Source: Bacillus sp. P14.5 (lineage in GTDB: Bacteria > Bacillota > Bacilli > Bacillales > Bacillaceae_B). Taken from it: a stretch of DNA of 64,000 nt. Each line of letters opens with the position of its first letter. Within the stretch, counting starts at the first letter, position 1. Position numbers and translations under genes: made by a program. The DNA is taken from NCBI RefSeq assembly GCF_003316765.1, contig NZ_NIJF01000070.1, forward strand, positions 62,001 to 126,000. Direction: 5' to 3'. The notes below the pieces were generated by a model, which ran no database searches, was not told the origin of the DNA, and saw only the letters and a program-made list of their open reading frames with translations. This document shows, piece after piece, positions 38,037-48,678 of this stretch.

Positions 38037-38570
38037 TTAATTAGGTTTGATGCTTTCCATATGCTGCTCGATGTCCGCTTCAGTCATTTCCCCTGTAACA
38101 ATTCTCTCAATCTTTCCATCTTCATCCACTAAAAGTGTTGTAGGCAATGGCTTTATGCCATAAATGTTTTGGACATCTTTCTCAGAATCTACTACAACAG
38201 GAAATGTAAGGTCGTGTTCTTCAATGAACTTATTGACTTGAAAATCTGATTCGCCGACATTCACAGCCAGTATTTGTACACCTTCATCTTTAAATGCCTG
38301 ATATTGATTTTCCATATACGGCATTTCTTTTTCACAAGGTTTACACCAGGTTCCCCAGAAGTTAAGGAATACTCCTTGGCCCTTATAATCGGATAACCGG
38401 TGAGTATTGCCTTCCATATCCTGAAGCACAAAATCAGGTGCCTGGTCTCCCGCTTTGAGGACACCTCTGTCTTCCTTAGTGAAGTTGGCATATAAGGTAT
38501 ATATGACTGCTGCAGCGAGCACAACCAAGATGATTGTCCGGATAAGCAAGCGGCGCTTTTTTTTATCCAT
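38037..38570 (-). CDS. resA: Thiol-disulfide oxidoreductase ResA
   Basis: The 177-residue membrane-anchored thioredoxin-like protein has an N-terminal anchor (about 8-28) and active-site WCKPC with C76 and C79. It reduces the heme-binding cysteines of apocytochrome c outside the membrane. AAGGAGG lies 10 bases before the ATG at 38570; the frame extends to 38663. It is first of resABC. Confidence 0.94.
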   Translation of the reverse strand: MDKKKRRLLIRTIILVVLAAAVIYTLYANFTKEDRGVLKAGDQAPDFVLQDMEGNTHRLSDYKGQGVFLNFWGTWCKPCEKEMPYMENQYQAFKDEGVQILAVNVGESDFQVNKFIEEHDLTFPVVVDSEKDVQNIYGIKPLPTTLLVDEDGKIERIVTGEMTEADIEQHMESIKPN

Positions 38571-38740
38571 CTCTTTACTGCCTCCTTGCATTTTACAGTT
38601 TTTGCGTGCAAACGAAAGGGGACAATGTGATTGTCCCTTTTGTCTGTGTTTATATATTCCCATCTATTATAGCATTGTTATTTTTCCTTCAGGAGCCTGT
38701 TTTTGAAGGAAGTGTGACACTTTTAAGAATACGAACTCTT

Positions 38741-39465
38741 TTAATTACCAGTCTCGGCCAATGCTCTTAGCTGTTTTACTTCATGAGGAGTAAGTTCTCT
38801 AGAGTCGCCCGCATTCAGTCCATGAAGATCAAGGAAAGCAAATCTTTCACGCTTCAGCTTTTGAACCTGGTGGCCAATTGCTTCGAACATCCTTTTTACC
38901 TGTCTGTTCCGTCCTTCATGAATGGTGATTTCCACAATGGCCTTATCTTGTTTTTCTCTATGCTCAAGATTTTCACCTTTGCGGGAGCTGTTTTTCCATC
39001 TTCAAGCGTGATTCCTTTCTCAAGTTCTTTCAGTTTGAATTTCGGCGGTATGCCTTTCAGTCTCGCTACATACGTTTTGTCGATATTATAGCTTGGATGC
39101 GTCAGCAGATTCGCGAACTCCCCGTCATTTGTGAGCAAAATAAGACCGGAAGTATCATAATCCAGCCTCCCGACAGGATAAATCCTTTCCTGGATGTGAG
39201 GAAAGAAGTCCGTGACCACTTTGCGGTCCTTGTCGTCTGTTACAGCCGAAATTACCCCTCTTGGTTTATAAAGAAGATAGTAAACCTTATTTTCTCTTTC
39301 AATCTGTATCCCGTTGACTTCAATTTTGTCAGAACCCGATACCTTCGTTCCTAATTCTCTTTCCGTCTTGCCGTTTACTTTCACTTTTCCTTCAAGAATC
39401 ATTTCTTCTGCTTTTCTTCTTGATGCCACACCTGCGTGCGCAATCACTTTTTGCAAACGTTCCAT
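38741..39465 (-). pseudogene. rluB: 23S rRNA pseudouridine synthase RluB, frameshifted
   Basis: The N-terminal S4 domain (about 1-60) and catalytic motif GRLDYDTSG (D102) are in one frame. The C-terminal EITIHEGRNRQVKRMFEAIG is in another. One extra base in the T5 run at 38951-38955 joins them as EKKQDKAIVEITIHEG and gives 241 residues, the family length. The enzyme isomerises a uridine in helix 89 of 23S rRNA. Probable sequence error. Confidence 0.87.
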
Positions 39466-39759
39466 TCTAATTCACCTCTTATTAAGTACGTGTTTCATTT
39501 CCATTGATCTATTTCAGATTTTCTATAATTAAAAGTCCTTCTATACAAATCAATACTTTGAAATTCATTCACATGAATGAATTATCACATATTAGCAAGG
39601 AAATGCAAAGGGATTGTCCTTTATTAGTATTGGTAACATAAGGTCTTTTTAAAAGGGATCCTGCATATAACGAATTCGGTTTTGAAATATACTCTTTTGA
39701 TTAACAACCAAAACATATTGTTAAAAATGGTCAGCGGCTGATGTCTATGAGGATTTATT

Positions 39760-39877
39760 GATTTCCACTACAGGTGCATGACTCCGCGGGGCGTGCGGTG
39801 AGCCTCCTCGGCTTCGCCTGTGGGGTCTCACCTGTCACGCTAGTCCCGCAGGAGGTCACGCACCTTCCGTTCCAATC
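39760..39877. repeat. Dispersed repeat R3, copy 1
   Basis: A GC-rich block GATTTCC...GACTCCGCGGGGCG...GAGCCTCCTCGGC...GGGGTCTCACCTGT...CTAGTCCCGCAGGA...CCTTCCG can fold into a branched structure. A second copy at 52011-52129 is over 85 percent identical by eye. I recognise this as a common Bacillus dispersed repeat. The rest of 39466-40213 holds no gene that I can support. Confidence 0.85.
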
Positions 39878-40213
39878 AAATCATTGCTAGTTTTTTAATA
39901 GTTACTACTCTCATTACGTTAATATAAGGAATTAAAGTCTATAGGAAGTTGCCCCAAAAATTTTGAAGAACTATAAGGATTGTCAGGGCTGGTTTGGGTA
40001 CATTTTGAATTGCATATTGAACAGATTAACCGGTCTCTTTTGCAAGATTCTGTCGGAAAACAATGCCAATTAAGAAACAATTTATTGTCGCTTTATCAAA
40101 TACTTATTTAAAGCTAACTGACATTAAGTATAGAAGTTCCTAAAAACAATGAGGGGTTGAACGAAGAATTTTTGACAGCAATGACATAAACCAAAAGCAC
40201 AATTAAAAGAAGA

Positions 40214-40244
40214 CAAACCCCGCAAATGCCCATGCGGGGTTTGT
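40214..40244 (-). terminator. Terminator of spmB
   Basis: Stem GACAAACCCCGCA/TGCGGGGTTTGTC, followed by a T-rich but interrupted tail on the minus strand. Confidence 0.65.
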
Positions 40245-40333
40245 CTATCCATCTTATTTTGGTAAAAAGGAAGTAACTGAATCTCCTTTTTAAAAATGAC
40301 CCTTAAAACATTCTGTAAACCTTCATGCTGAAC

Positions 40334-40864
40334 TCACGAGAACATAAGGGTCACAATGACTATCGCGGCTATTATGCCGATCAGGTCTGCGAGCAGGCCT
40401 ACTTTTAGGGCGTCTCCCATTTTTTTGATGCCCACCGCTCCGAAATAAACGGTTAAGACGTAGAAGGTAGTATCGGTGCTTCCCTGGAGAACGGAAGCCA
40501 GCCTCCCTATAAAGGAATCCGGACCATGGGTTGCCAGCAAATCACTTACCATCCCCAACGCAGCTGTGCCTGAAATCGGCCTGATTATTGCCAGTGGTAC
40601 AATATCGGCTGGTATTCCAATTGCATAAAGAACAGGTTCTATTAGAGAAACAAAGTATTCCAGTGCCCCGGAAGCTCTGAATATAGTGATGGCCACGAGC
40701 ATCCCGATCAGAAACGGAATGATCGAAACCGCAATTTTGATACCCTCTTTTCCGCCGTCAACAAAACTCTCATATGTGGGCACTTTTTTGTAGGTTCCAT
40801 ATAAAAGAATGACTCCAATCAGCATTGGAATCAGCCATAATGAAATCGTTGAGATAATCTCCAT
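40334..40864 (-). CDS. spmB: Spore maturation protein SpmB
   Basis: The 176-residue membrane protein of the nucleoside-recognition/GATE family has about five segments and the conserved IRPISGTAALGMVSDLLATHGPDS. With SpmA it is needed for spore core dehydration. It starts one base after the spmA stop and is co-transcribed with dacB and spmA. Confidence 0.95.
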   Translation of the reverse strand: MEIISTISLWLIPMLIGVILLYGTYKKVPTYESFVDGGKEGIKIAVSIIPFLIGMLVAITIFRASGALEYFVSLIEPVLYAIGIPADIVPLAIIRPISGTAALGMVSDLLATHGPDSFIGRLASVLQGSTDTTFYVLTVYFGAVGIKKMGDALKVGLLADLIGIIAAIVIVTLMFS

Positions 40865-40865
40865 A

Positions 40866-41459
40866 TCACTTCACTCCATTGCGGATTCTTCTGTGATAAA
40901 AATAACGGTCAATCATAATTGCTCCTATTGTCGAGAGAAAGGTTGCCACGAGAGTCGGACCGACGATTTCGGTAGGTGAGACCGAACCATAATTCATTCT
41001 GATGGCAATCACTGTGGTGGGGATGATCGTCAAACTCGATGTATTAATAGCGAGAAATGTGATCATGGAACGGCTGGCATAGTCCCTTCCCCCATTCAAT
41101 TCTTTCAGCTGCTCCATCGCCTTAATGCCAAGAGGAGTTGCCGCATTGCCAAGCCCGAACATGTTGGCCATCATATTGGAAAGTATGTAGCCCATAGCAG
41201 GATGGTCGGCGGGCACTTCTGGAAACAGCCTTTTGACAATCGGCCGGAACAGAAAGGAAAGTTTATCCAGCAATCCCGAATCCTGAGCGATACGCATGAT
41301 TCCAAGCCAGAACACCAAAATGCTCACAAGGCCGATACATAATGTGACCGCTTCGTTAGCGGATTGAAAGATGGCTTCGTTTACCTCTTTCATTTTACCG
41401 TTCACAGCTGCAAAGATAAGGCCAATGATGGTCATTCCAACCCAAATATAATTAACCAT
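40866..41459 (-). CDS. spmA: Spore maturation protein SpmA
   Basis: The 197-residue membrane protein contains the family core NMMANMFGLGNAATPLGIKAME. It acts with SpmB in dehydrating the spore. Its ATG overlaps the end of dacB by eight bases. A dacB-spmA-spmB operon under sigma-E is expected. Confidence 0.95.
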   Translation of the reverse strand: MVNYIWVGMTIIGLIFAAVNGKMKEVNEAIFQSANEAVTLCIGLVSILVFWLGIMRIAQDSGLLDKLSFLFRPIVKRLFPEVPADHPAMGYILSNMMANMFGLGNAATPLGIKAMEQLKELNGGRDYASRSMITFLAINTSSLTIIPTTVIAIRMNYGSVSPTEIVGPTLVATFLSTIGAIMIDRYFYHRRIRNGVK

Positions 41460-42615
41460 CCGCTTTTACTCCGAGAAATGAAATGAAAGACTGCTTCCAA
41501 AACATCCACCAGCTTTTTTTCTCTTCTGCTTCTTCATCTTTTTTGAAAAATACAGGTACTCGTTCTGTCTCCTTCTCGTCCATATAAACCACTGCTCGGC
41601 CGACAACCTCAGGAACATTACCGTCTTTCCAGGAGTCTTCAGGCTTGAGGAACTTATATTCAACCCTGATAGAATCCTCTTCTTCCTTTTTGATTGCCAG
41701 GAGCACATCTCTTTTTATAAAGACCTTATCTTTATAAAATTCATCCTTGATATCTGGAATTTTCCCTTGTGGAAGAGCAATGACAGTCTCAAAGTTCTTA
41801 AACCCATATTCAAACATCTGAATATGGTCATTCCAGTCATCCGGCCCGTTGAGCGTTACAGCAATCAAGTTTTGCTCGTTCTTGGTCGCAGTTGTAACCA
41901 ATGTCCTTTTGGCTCTTTTCGTATAGCCGGTTTTGCCGCCGGTACAATACTTATATTTTTCCGTAAGCAGCCGGTTCTTGTTCCGCCATTTCCTGTCCCA
42001 GTCATTTTCAGGATCGGGGGATGTGTGCACCTTGGTACCCGAGACCTCTCTATATGTGTCATTTTGCATAGCGTACCTCGTCAAAATAGCCATATCATAG
42101 GCGGTGGAATAGTGGTTTTCATGATCATCCAATCCATGAGGGTTCTCAAAATGAGAATTTACCATCCCGATTTCTTCCGCTTTCTTGTTCATCAGGTAAA
42201 CAAAACCATCGAGGCTTCCCCCTACATGCTCAGCAATCGCGACAGCCGAATCATTGCCTGACCGAAGCATTAGGCCGTACACCAAATCCTCCAGCTTAAT
42301 TTTCTCCCCCGGCTTTAGATAGATCGACGAACCTTCCGCTTTTACAGCATTGCTGCTCACAGTTGCCTTCTCGTCCAGCTTTCCTGATTCTATCGCAAGA
42401 ATAGCTGTCATGATTTTAGTGATACTGGCAATCCGGCTCTGGGTATGTGCGTCCTTCTCATACAATACCCTTCCCGTGTCCTGATCTATGACAATCGCCC
42501 TCTGCGCACTGACAGAAGGTGCCGCCTCAGCCGTTGCATTAAAAGAAGAAAAAATGATGAACATGATGATTACCGTATAAATACCGGCTCTCAGCCTTCT
42601 CTCCTTCATAGACAT
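41452..42615 (-). CDS. dacB: D-alanyl-D-alanine carboxypeptidase DacB
   Basis: A protein of up to 387 residues with a signal peptide ending near residue 32. Penicillin-binding motifs are SITK (S64, K67), SGN at 119-121 and KTG near 225. In sporulation DacB (PBP5*) lowers cortex cross-linking. AAGGAG lies 3 bases before the first ATG (42615) and 9 before the second (42609), so the exact start is uncertain. Confidence 0.94.
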   Translation of the reverse strand: MSMKERRLRAGIYTVIIMFIIFSSFNATAEAAPSVSAQRAIVIDQDTGRVLYEKDAHTQSRIASITKIMTAILAIESGKLDEKATVSSNAVKAEGSSIYLKPGEKIKLEDLVYGLMLRSGNDSAVAIAEHVGGSLDGFVYLMNKKAEEIGMVNSHFENPHGLDDHENHYSTAYDMAILTRYAMQNDTYREVSGTKVHTSPDPENDWDRKWRNKNRLLTEKYKYCTGGKTGYTKRAKRTLVTTATKNEQNLIAVTLNGPDDWNDHIQMFEYGFKNFETVIALPQGKIPDIKDEFYKDKVFIKRDVLLAIKKEEEDSIRVEYKFLKPEDSWKDGNVPEVVGRAVVYMDEKETERVPVFFKKDEEAEEKKSWWMFWKQSFISFLGVKADG

Positions 42616-42850
42616 CTACTCCTTTTCCTTGTCCAAAGGTGTTTGTACAAGTCTATGCAGAGCGGTATGAATTATGATTCCAGAAAACCAATTTCATTTT
42701 TCCTTCAATTCACCTTGCTAAGATCTTTTTTGGATGGTCCTGAATAGACGTCTTTTTTAAACACTGTTTTAAAAAATACTCGATTTCCTCTCAAGGCGTA
42801 TGGCTTTGCGGGATGGACGGTGACATATCTTCGACAAGTTTAATTCACTC

Positions 42851-43410
42851 ATGTATCCACCTGCCTTCGTTGGATACATGTCTGCAGCAAAAACCACCGG
42901 CTCATGCAGCCACCCTGCTTCGCTGGATACATGTCTCACACAAAAACTCCCCGCTCATGTAGCCACCCGCCTCCGTTGGATACATGTCTCACACAAAAAC
43001 ACCACGCTCATGTAGCCAACCGCCTCCAATGGATACATGTCTCACACAAATACACCACGCTCATGTAGCCAACCTTCTACGATGGATACATGTCTCACAC
43101 AAATACACCATGCTCATGCAGCCACCCGCCTCCGATGGTTACATGTCTCACACAAATACACCACGCTCATGTATCCACCCGCCTCCGATGGATACATGTC
43201 TCCTACAAATACTCTACGCTCATGCAGCCACCCGCCTCCGTTGGATACATGTCTCCTACAAAACCACTCCTCTTATGTAGCCACCTGCCCTCGATGGATA
43301 CATGTCTCCTACAAAAACTACCCGCTTATGTACCCACCTGCCTCCAATGGATACATGTCTCCAACAAAAACACTCCTCTTATGTATCCACCCGCCTGCGA
43401 TGGGTAAAAG
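42851..43410. repeat. Tandem hairpin array 4, 53-bp period
   Basis: Eleven units start with ATGTATCC, ATGTAGCC or ATGCAGCC at 42851, 42904, 42957, 43010, 43063, 43116, 43169, 43222, 43275, 43328 and 43381, exactly 53 bp apart. The right arm GGATACATGTCTC is more constant than the left. The unit is clearly related to array 2 (ATGTATCCACC...GGATACAT-TCTC) but has CACACAAA or CCTACAAA linkers instead of CACCGGAAA. It lies between dacB and ypuI. Long open frames across it are composition artefacts. Confidence 0.95.
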
Positions 43411-43500
43411 TCATGATCAAGTGTAACCTGCCAGGAAAATCACCAAGATAACATAAAGGCTGGACTCAATGGTATTTACCGAAAAAATTACCGGAGAAAC

Positions 43501-43538
43501 AAAAAACTGCAGGAAGTGATAGTCTCACTTCCTGCAGT
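43501..43538 (-). terminator. Terminator of ypuI
   Basis: Stem ACTGCAGGAAGTGA/TCACTTCCTGCAGT followed by TTTTTG on the minus strand. Confidence 0.92.
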
Positions 43539-43541
43539 AAA

Positions 43542-44033
43542 TCAGCCCCTGGCCTGTGTAATCTTAGTCCTGAAATCTGTTTCGTAATATTCAAGTTCTT
43601 CCCTGACTTGCTGGAAATCGCTTTCGGCTGCCGCCATCAAGCTCACGATACTTTGAGGCAGATCCTGGCGAAACATGATCGAATTTTTGCCTGTATAAGC
43701 TGACCGGCTGTCTTCGTACCATAAATCGTAGCGGGGAGAAAAGAACTCTTCTATACACTGATGGTAAACTTTATAGAGTGTTTTTTCAGCAGCTCCCTTG
43801 ATGAAAGGCTCGTTTTGCAATACGACTGAACAGGAATCCAGCCCTTCCTCACAATAAACAAGCAGTCTTCTCATATTGGAGAGAACACCTTCATAATAAG
43901 CTCTATCACCATTCTTCTCCTGAAGCAGTCCATCAATGGTGATATTATTCAGGTAACCTTCCAGCTCCATTACTGTTTTTTCAAGGAATGTATGTACTTC
44001 TTCTACCTGCGACTTGACGATAGGATTGCTCAT
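43542..44033 (-). CDS. ypuI: YpuI-like protein (DUF3907)
   Basis: The 163-residue soluble, mostly helical protein has two cysteines near 77-83. Sequence and position between scpB and dacB match B. subtilis YpuI, which is a little longer. The function is unknown. A strong terminator follows. Confidence 0.85.
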   Translation of the reverse strand: MSNPIVKSQVEEVHTFLEKTVMELEGYLNNITIDGLLQEKNGDRAYYEGVLSNMRRLLVYCEEGLDSCSVVLQNEPFIKGAAEKTLYKVYHQCIEEFFSPRYDLWYEDSRSAYTGKNSIMFRQDLPQSIVSLMAAAESDFQQVREELEYYETDFRTKITQARG

Positions 44034-44165
44034 CTAACCCCTCCATAAGTTTTTTATTTAAGATGAAATAGTATTACTTTCTTCCTTACCATTTGTATGA
44101 GACAAAAAACATCCAGTACCTTTTCACCTGTTATTTTTGAACTTTCTGAAAACGATTATTTAAAG

Positions 44166-44211
44166 AAAAAGCTGACCGGGGAGATTGAAAGCCGCCTCCT
44201 TTGATCAGCTT
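44166..44211 (-). terminator. Probable terminator of scpAB
   Basis: Imperfect stem AAGCTGA...GGAG with CTCC...TCAGCTT, followed by TTTC on the minus strand. Confidence 0.55.
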
Positions 44212-44231
44212 GTTATAATTTTACCATAAAG

Positions 44232-44825
44232 TCAGGACTGTGAATCCAATGTTTCCTGAAACTTTTCAAAAAACAAATCGGCATCCTCCGACATGAATTC
44301 TTCGTCAATATTTTCCGGGAGTGGAGGAAGTTCACTGATATCCTTCAAACCGAAGTAATCCAGGAATTCTTTTGTTGTTCCATACAATATAGCTCTCCCT
44401 GTTCCTTCAGCCCTGCCGACCGCTTTCACCAGCCCTTTGGACGCCAGTGTACTCAACGGCCTCTCGGTTTTGACTCCTCGAATTTCTTCTATGTCGACCC
44501 TGGTAATCGGCTGTTTATAAGCAACGATAGCCAGTGTCTCAAGAGCCGCCTGTGAAAGGGAGTTGACATTAGGTGATTCAACCAGCTTCTTCAAGTATGG
44601 GGCGTGCTCCTTTTTCGTCACAAGCTGGTAAGTACCCGCTAATTCTATGAGCTGTATGCCTCTGCTTACGTCTTTATTGTATACGTCGAAAAGCCCTTCT
44701 ATAATCTCTAAAGCCTGATGCTCCTCAATTTCTAAGACTGCACAGACTTGTTTGAGGGATAATCCTTCATCTCCAGCAGCGAATAACAGGCTTTCCAGTA
44801 TTCCATTCCAATTAATGATTTCCAA
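44232..44825 (-). CDS. scpB: Segregation and condensation protein ScpB
   Basis: The 197-residue protein has two winged-helix domains, with [19 protein letters not shown] and [19 protein letters not shown] as family hallmarks. It forms the condensin complex with Smc and ScpA. The likely start is TTG at 44825, 9 bases after AGGAGG, which overlaps the end of scpA by 14 bases and gives exactly the usual length. The frame runs up to 44867. Confidence 0.94.
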   Translation of the reverse strand: MEIINWNGILESLLFAAGDEGLSLKQVCAVLEIEEHQALEIIEGLFDVYNKDVSRGIQLIELAGTYQLVTKKEHAPYLKKLVESPNVNSLSQAALETLAIVAYKQPITRVDIEEIRGVKTERPLSTLASKGLVKAVGRAEGTGRAILYGTTKEFLDYFGLKDISELPPLPENIDEEFMSEDADLFFEKFQETLDSQS

Positions 44826-45573
44826 CCAGTTCTGCCTCCTCTGCTGACTGCACAGTAAAATCGTCAAAGTTTTGTTCCTGCCTGACGATGATCTGCTTTC
44901 TTTTCATAAGTTCCAATACTGCCAGGAATGTAACGACGATATGTTCACGGTCTTCGTCAGGGAATAATGAGAAGAAGTCTTTTTTCTTTTTGGACCCTTT
45001 AATATGGATGAGTATTTCATCCATCCTTTTTTCAATGGGTATTTCCTGTCTTGTTATCCTTGTGGTTACAGGCTTTTGCAGTTTCTTTCTGCGCAGCAGT
45101 TTATTAAAGGCACCCAGCATATCATAAATCGTCACATCGTGATCCAGTTGTCCGGATGCCTTCTCTTCAGCATACTCAGATAAATCACTTGGCGGCTTGG
45201 TGTACATCCGGCCTCTTTCTTCTTCACGGCTTTTCAATTCTACAGCCGCTTCCTTATAACGCTTGTATTCAATCAGACGGTCAACCAATTCGTCCCGTGG
45301 ATCTTCTTCTATTTCAAAATCCTCATCATCCGCCGATTCTTCATGTTTGGGCAGAAGCATCTTGCTTTTAATGGCAAGAAGCGTAGCAGCCATCACCAGG
45401 TATTCGCTCGCCACATCAAGTTCAAGGTTTTTCATAGTATGTATGTACAACAAGTACTGCTCAGTAATTTGAGCCATCGGAATATCATAAATATCGACTT
45501 CCAACGAGTGAATTAAATGCAGCAGCAGGTCTAAGGGACCTTCAAAGGCATCAATCTTCACATTGTATTCCAT
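44812..45573 (-). CDS. scpA: Segregation and condensation protein ScpA
   Basis: The 253-residue kleisin begins [30 protein letters not shown], the Smc head-binding N-terminus, and ends with a winged helix ([19 protein letters not shown]). The central region is acidic. It bridges Smc heads and binds ScpB. It is divergent from ypuF. Confidence 0.96.
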   Translation of the reverse strand: MEYNVKIDAFEGPLDLLLHLIHSLEVDIYDIPMAQITEQYLLYIHTMKNLELDVASEYLVMAATLLAIKSKMLLPKHEESADDEDFEIEEDPRDELVDRLIEYKRYKEAAVELKSREEERGRMYTKPPSDLSEYAEEKASGQLDHDVTIYDMLGAFNKLLRRKKLQKPVTTRITRQEIPIEKRMDEILIHIKGSKKKKDFFSLFPDEDREHIVVTFLAVLELMKRKQIIVRQEQNFDDFTVQSAEEAELVGNH

Positions 45574-45724
45574 AATATCACCAATTCCATTTTTATACGC
45601 ATTTTCAGACTACCTATTAGTATAGTAGATTATAGAGCATTCTCCAATAGTAAATTTAGGATTGGGATTTTTCAGCGCCAGGCGGAATATGGTAAACTAA
45701 TCGAGAAAAGGAGGAAAATCGCCT

Positions 45725-46234
45725 ATGAATTATCCCGCCGATTATCTCGATTTCCTCATTCATTTTCATTGTGATCGGGATTATTTTGAATGCCATGAAG
45801 TGCTCGAGGAATATTGGAAGGAAACTGATCCAGGCAACAGGGAATCTATTTGGGTTGGTCTCATTCAGACCGCAGTCGCCTTTTACCATTACCGCAGAGA
45901 GAACAGAAGCGGAGCAGCGAGGATTCTTCGGAAAGGTATCAATATCTTGAAGCAGCACCCCAGTTCATTGAAGGGGCTGGGAATCGAAATTGATAGACTC
46001 TTTCCACTGCTCGAAGAAACTCTGAAAAATATCGAATCCGGAAAAAAATATCAGAGTATCGACCTTCCTCTCAATAAGGAATTGGAACAGGTATGCGAAC
46101 AGGCTTGCCTCAGAATCGGAAATTCACCGGTTATCCCGCCTTCTATCATTCACCGGCATTCCCTCCGAGACCGTTCCGACGTAATACGGATGAGGGAAGA
46201 AGCACTATTTAATAAACAGAAGCAAAAAGACTGA
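45725..46234 (+). CDS. ypuF: DUF309 protein YpuF
   Basis: The 169-residue helical protein has the DUF309 signature YFECHEVLEEYWKE (near residues 19-32), with His and Glu residues that may bind metal. GGAGG lies upstream. The biochemical role is unknown. It is divergent from scpA and convergent with ribT. Confidence 0.85.
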   Translation: MNYPADYLDFLIHFHCDRDYFECHEVLEEYWKETDPGNRESIWVGLIQTAVAFYHYRRENRSGAARILRKGINILKQHPSSLKGLGIEIDRLFPLLEETLKNIESGKKYQSIDLPLNKELEQVCEQACLRIGNSPVIPPSIIHRHSLRDRSDVIRMREEALFNKQKQKD

Positions 46235-46255
46235 CAAATTCATGTCAGTCTTTTT
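46225..46255 (+). terminator. Terminator of ypuF
   Basis: Stem AAAGACTGACA/TGTCAGTCTTT followed by TT. The symmetric A and T runs could also serve ribT. Confidence 0.85.
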
Positions 46256-46289
46256 GTACTATTTAAGGCGGAGGGTAAAATCTCCGCTA

Positions 46290-46694
<405 letters not shown>

Positions 46695-46801
46695 TTATTC
46701 TTTCCGTGTATCCATATTAACCGTTTATTATCTTACTAAAATTAAGGAAAATATTCAACTTTATTCGCATGTAAGCGGTAAATCAAAACCGCTGTCCTCC
46801 C

Positions 46802-46891
46802 TCAACTCGCGAAGAACATCCAATAGAGAACGCCCCAACCAAGGGAAATAATTAAAAGAATGATGAATAACATTATATTTTTCTTTCTCAT
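46802..46891 (-). CDS. Candidate 29-residue membrane peptide
   Basis: A 30-codon frame encodes MRKKNIMLFIILLIISLGWG followed by VLYWMFFAS: a basic start and one membrane segment. AAGGAG lies 10 bases before the ATG. It sits alone in about 640 bases between ribT and lysA. No family is recognised. Read as real because of the ribosome site and the coherent hydrophobic design, but unproven. Confidence 0.5.
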   Translation of the reverse strand: MRKKNIMLFIILLIISLGWGVLYWMFFAS

Positions 46892-47247
46892 ATTTGTGCA
46901 ACTCCTTCGTCTTATCTTGAAAAAATCCACGACAGGTTTTTTCCTGTTCAAGCGGTAAATAGTAAAAGTTTCACAGGCTTTGTTCTTCTAAATCGAAACC
47001 GGCATAAAAGATTTTAAAAGAAGAGGCCTTGTCTCTTTAGAAATTTGAGAGCAGCATGAAAGAATCTTTTATGAACAGCTTTTTGCTGTCTAATAATTTG
47101 TTAATTTCCTATTCTAACTATCATTTTTTACGGACGGCTGTTTTGTAAACTTTTCTGCTATGTAATATGAATTTCCAAATCCACAATTCACTGGAAGGTA
47201 GTTGAAAATATTCTCCAATCATATAAAAACCGCTTCTCAACTAGTGC

Positions 47248-47281
47248 AAAAAAGAGGCCAACACAACTTCGTGTCCGCCTC
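47248..47281 (-). terminator. Terminator of lysA
   Basis: Stem GAGGC..ACAC/GTGT..GCCTC followed by six T on the minus strand. Confidence 0.85.
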
Positions 47282-47293
47282 CACTATAAATTA

Positions 47294-48601
47294 TTATTCC
47301 TTTAGGGACAAGTCCAGTTTGACTAAATCCTCAAAGCTTTCTCTTCTGACAACAAGTTTTGCTTCACCATTTTCTACGAAAACTACCGGTGGCCTTGGAA
47401 TCCGGTTATAGTTATTCGCCATGGAATATCCATATGCACCCGTGCAGAATACAGCCAGAATATCTCCCTGTTCAGATTCAGGAAGAGGCAGATCCCATAT
47501 TAACATATCTCCTGATTCACAGCATTTACCTGCGATAGAGACGGTATCCTGGTTGGGTTGTCCTGCTTTATTCGCAAGGATCGCTTCATATTTGGCTTCG
47601 TACAGCGCCGGGCGGATGTTGTCGCTCATTCCGCCATCCACTGCCAGGTATTTTCTGATATTCGGCACTTCTTTGCTGGATCCCACACTATACAAAGTAG
47701 TTCCTGCGTCGCCGACCAGAGAACGCCCCGGCTCAATCCAAATTTCCGGCATATCGAGATTGGACTCCCCAGCTTTCTTTCTTACTTCCGTAATGATCTC
47801 CTGGACATATTGAGAAGCCGGAATCGGATCATCTTCAGCTGTATATCTGATTCCGAAACCTCCGCCAAGGTTCAGCACTTCAGCGGTATAACCGTGTTCA
47901 TCTTTCCATTGGGCCAACTTGCCAATGATCTTGCTTGCGGCGAGAACAAAACCGGTTGTCTCAAATATCTGCGAGCCAATATGGCAGTGAAGACCCAGCA
48001 CATTCAAATAAGGAGATTTTATAGTTCTCAGCAAAGCTTCTTCTGTCTGTCCGTTTTCCAAACCAAAACCAAACTTAGAATCCTCTTGACCTGTGAGAAT
48101 GTAATCATGGGTATGCGCTTCAATCCCAGGAGTAACCCTGATCAAAATATCGACGCTTTGGTCCATATCCTTACAAACATCTTCAAGAAGCTGAATTTCA
48201 TAAAAATTATCAACGACTATGCAGCCGATTTCATGCTGCAATGCCATTCTAAGCTCCTCTTCGCTTTTGTTATTGCCATGAAAATGAATGCGCTCAGCTG
48301 GGAAACCGGCTTTTACCGCTGTAAACAACTCACCGCCGGATACCACATCCAATGACAGTCCTTCTTCAGCCATCAGCTGGAAGATTGCGACTGAAGAAAA
48401 AGCCTTGCTTGCATAAGCTACCTGCGCTTTAATGCCAAGGTCTTCAAATGTGTCTTTAAACCCCCTGGCTCTCTCTCTGATCAACTCTACATCATAAATA
48501 TACAAAGGTGTTCCATATTCTTTCGCCAATTCTACTGTGTCGACGCCCCCGATTTCCAGGTGGTCGCGGCTGTTGATTTTGGCAGTTCCATTAAAATGCA
48601 T
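47294..48601 (-). CDS. lysA: Diaminopimelate decarboxylase
   Basis: The 435-residue PLP enzyme makes the last step of lysine synthesis, decarboxylating meso-diaminopimelate. The PLP lysine is K66 in VAYASKAFSS, the phosphate-binding GGGFGIRY is central, and CCESGDML near 350 is the substrate/active-site cysteine motif. The ATG at 48601 has AAAGGG 9 bases upstream and gives MHFNGTAKIN; the ATG at 48610 abuts the ribosome site. Confidence 0.96.
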   Translation of the reverse strand: MHFNGTAKINSRDHLEIGGVDTVELAKEYGTPLYIYDVELIRERARGFKDTFEDLGIKAQVAYASKAFSSVAIFQLMAEEGLSLDVVSGGELFTAVKAGFPAERIHFHGNNKSEEELRMALQHEIGCIVVDNFYEIQLLEDVCKDMDQSVDILIRVTPGIEAHTHDYILTGQEDSKFGFGLENGQTEEALLRTIKSPYLNVLGLHCHIGSQIFETTGFVLAASKIIGKLAQWKDEHGYTAEVLNLGGGFGIRYTAEDDPIPASQYVQEIITEVRKKAGESNLDMPEIWIEPGRSLVGDAGTTLYSVGSSKEVPNIRKYLAVDGGMSDNIRPALYEAKYEAILANKAGQPNQDTVSIAGKCCESGDMLIWDLPLPESEQGDILAVFCTGAYGYSMANNYNRIPRPPVVFVENGEAKLVVRRESFEDLVKLDLSLKE

Positions 48602-48678
48602 CCTTCTCATCCCTTTGACTGCTTTATCGCTTTAGTAATTTAAAGTAAATTTATCACAGAAAGCGTTGTGTTGCAATC

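Noticed and set aside
42984-43426. Proteins of about 100-129 residues across array 4
   Set aside because: Same artefact as in array 2; all three frames are open and low in complexity.
47558-48355. 265-residue plus-strand protein
   Set aside because: Antisense shadow of lysA.
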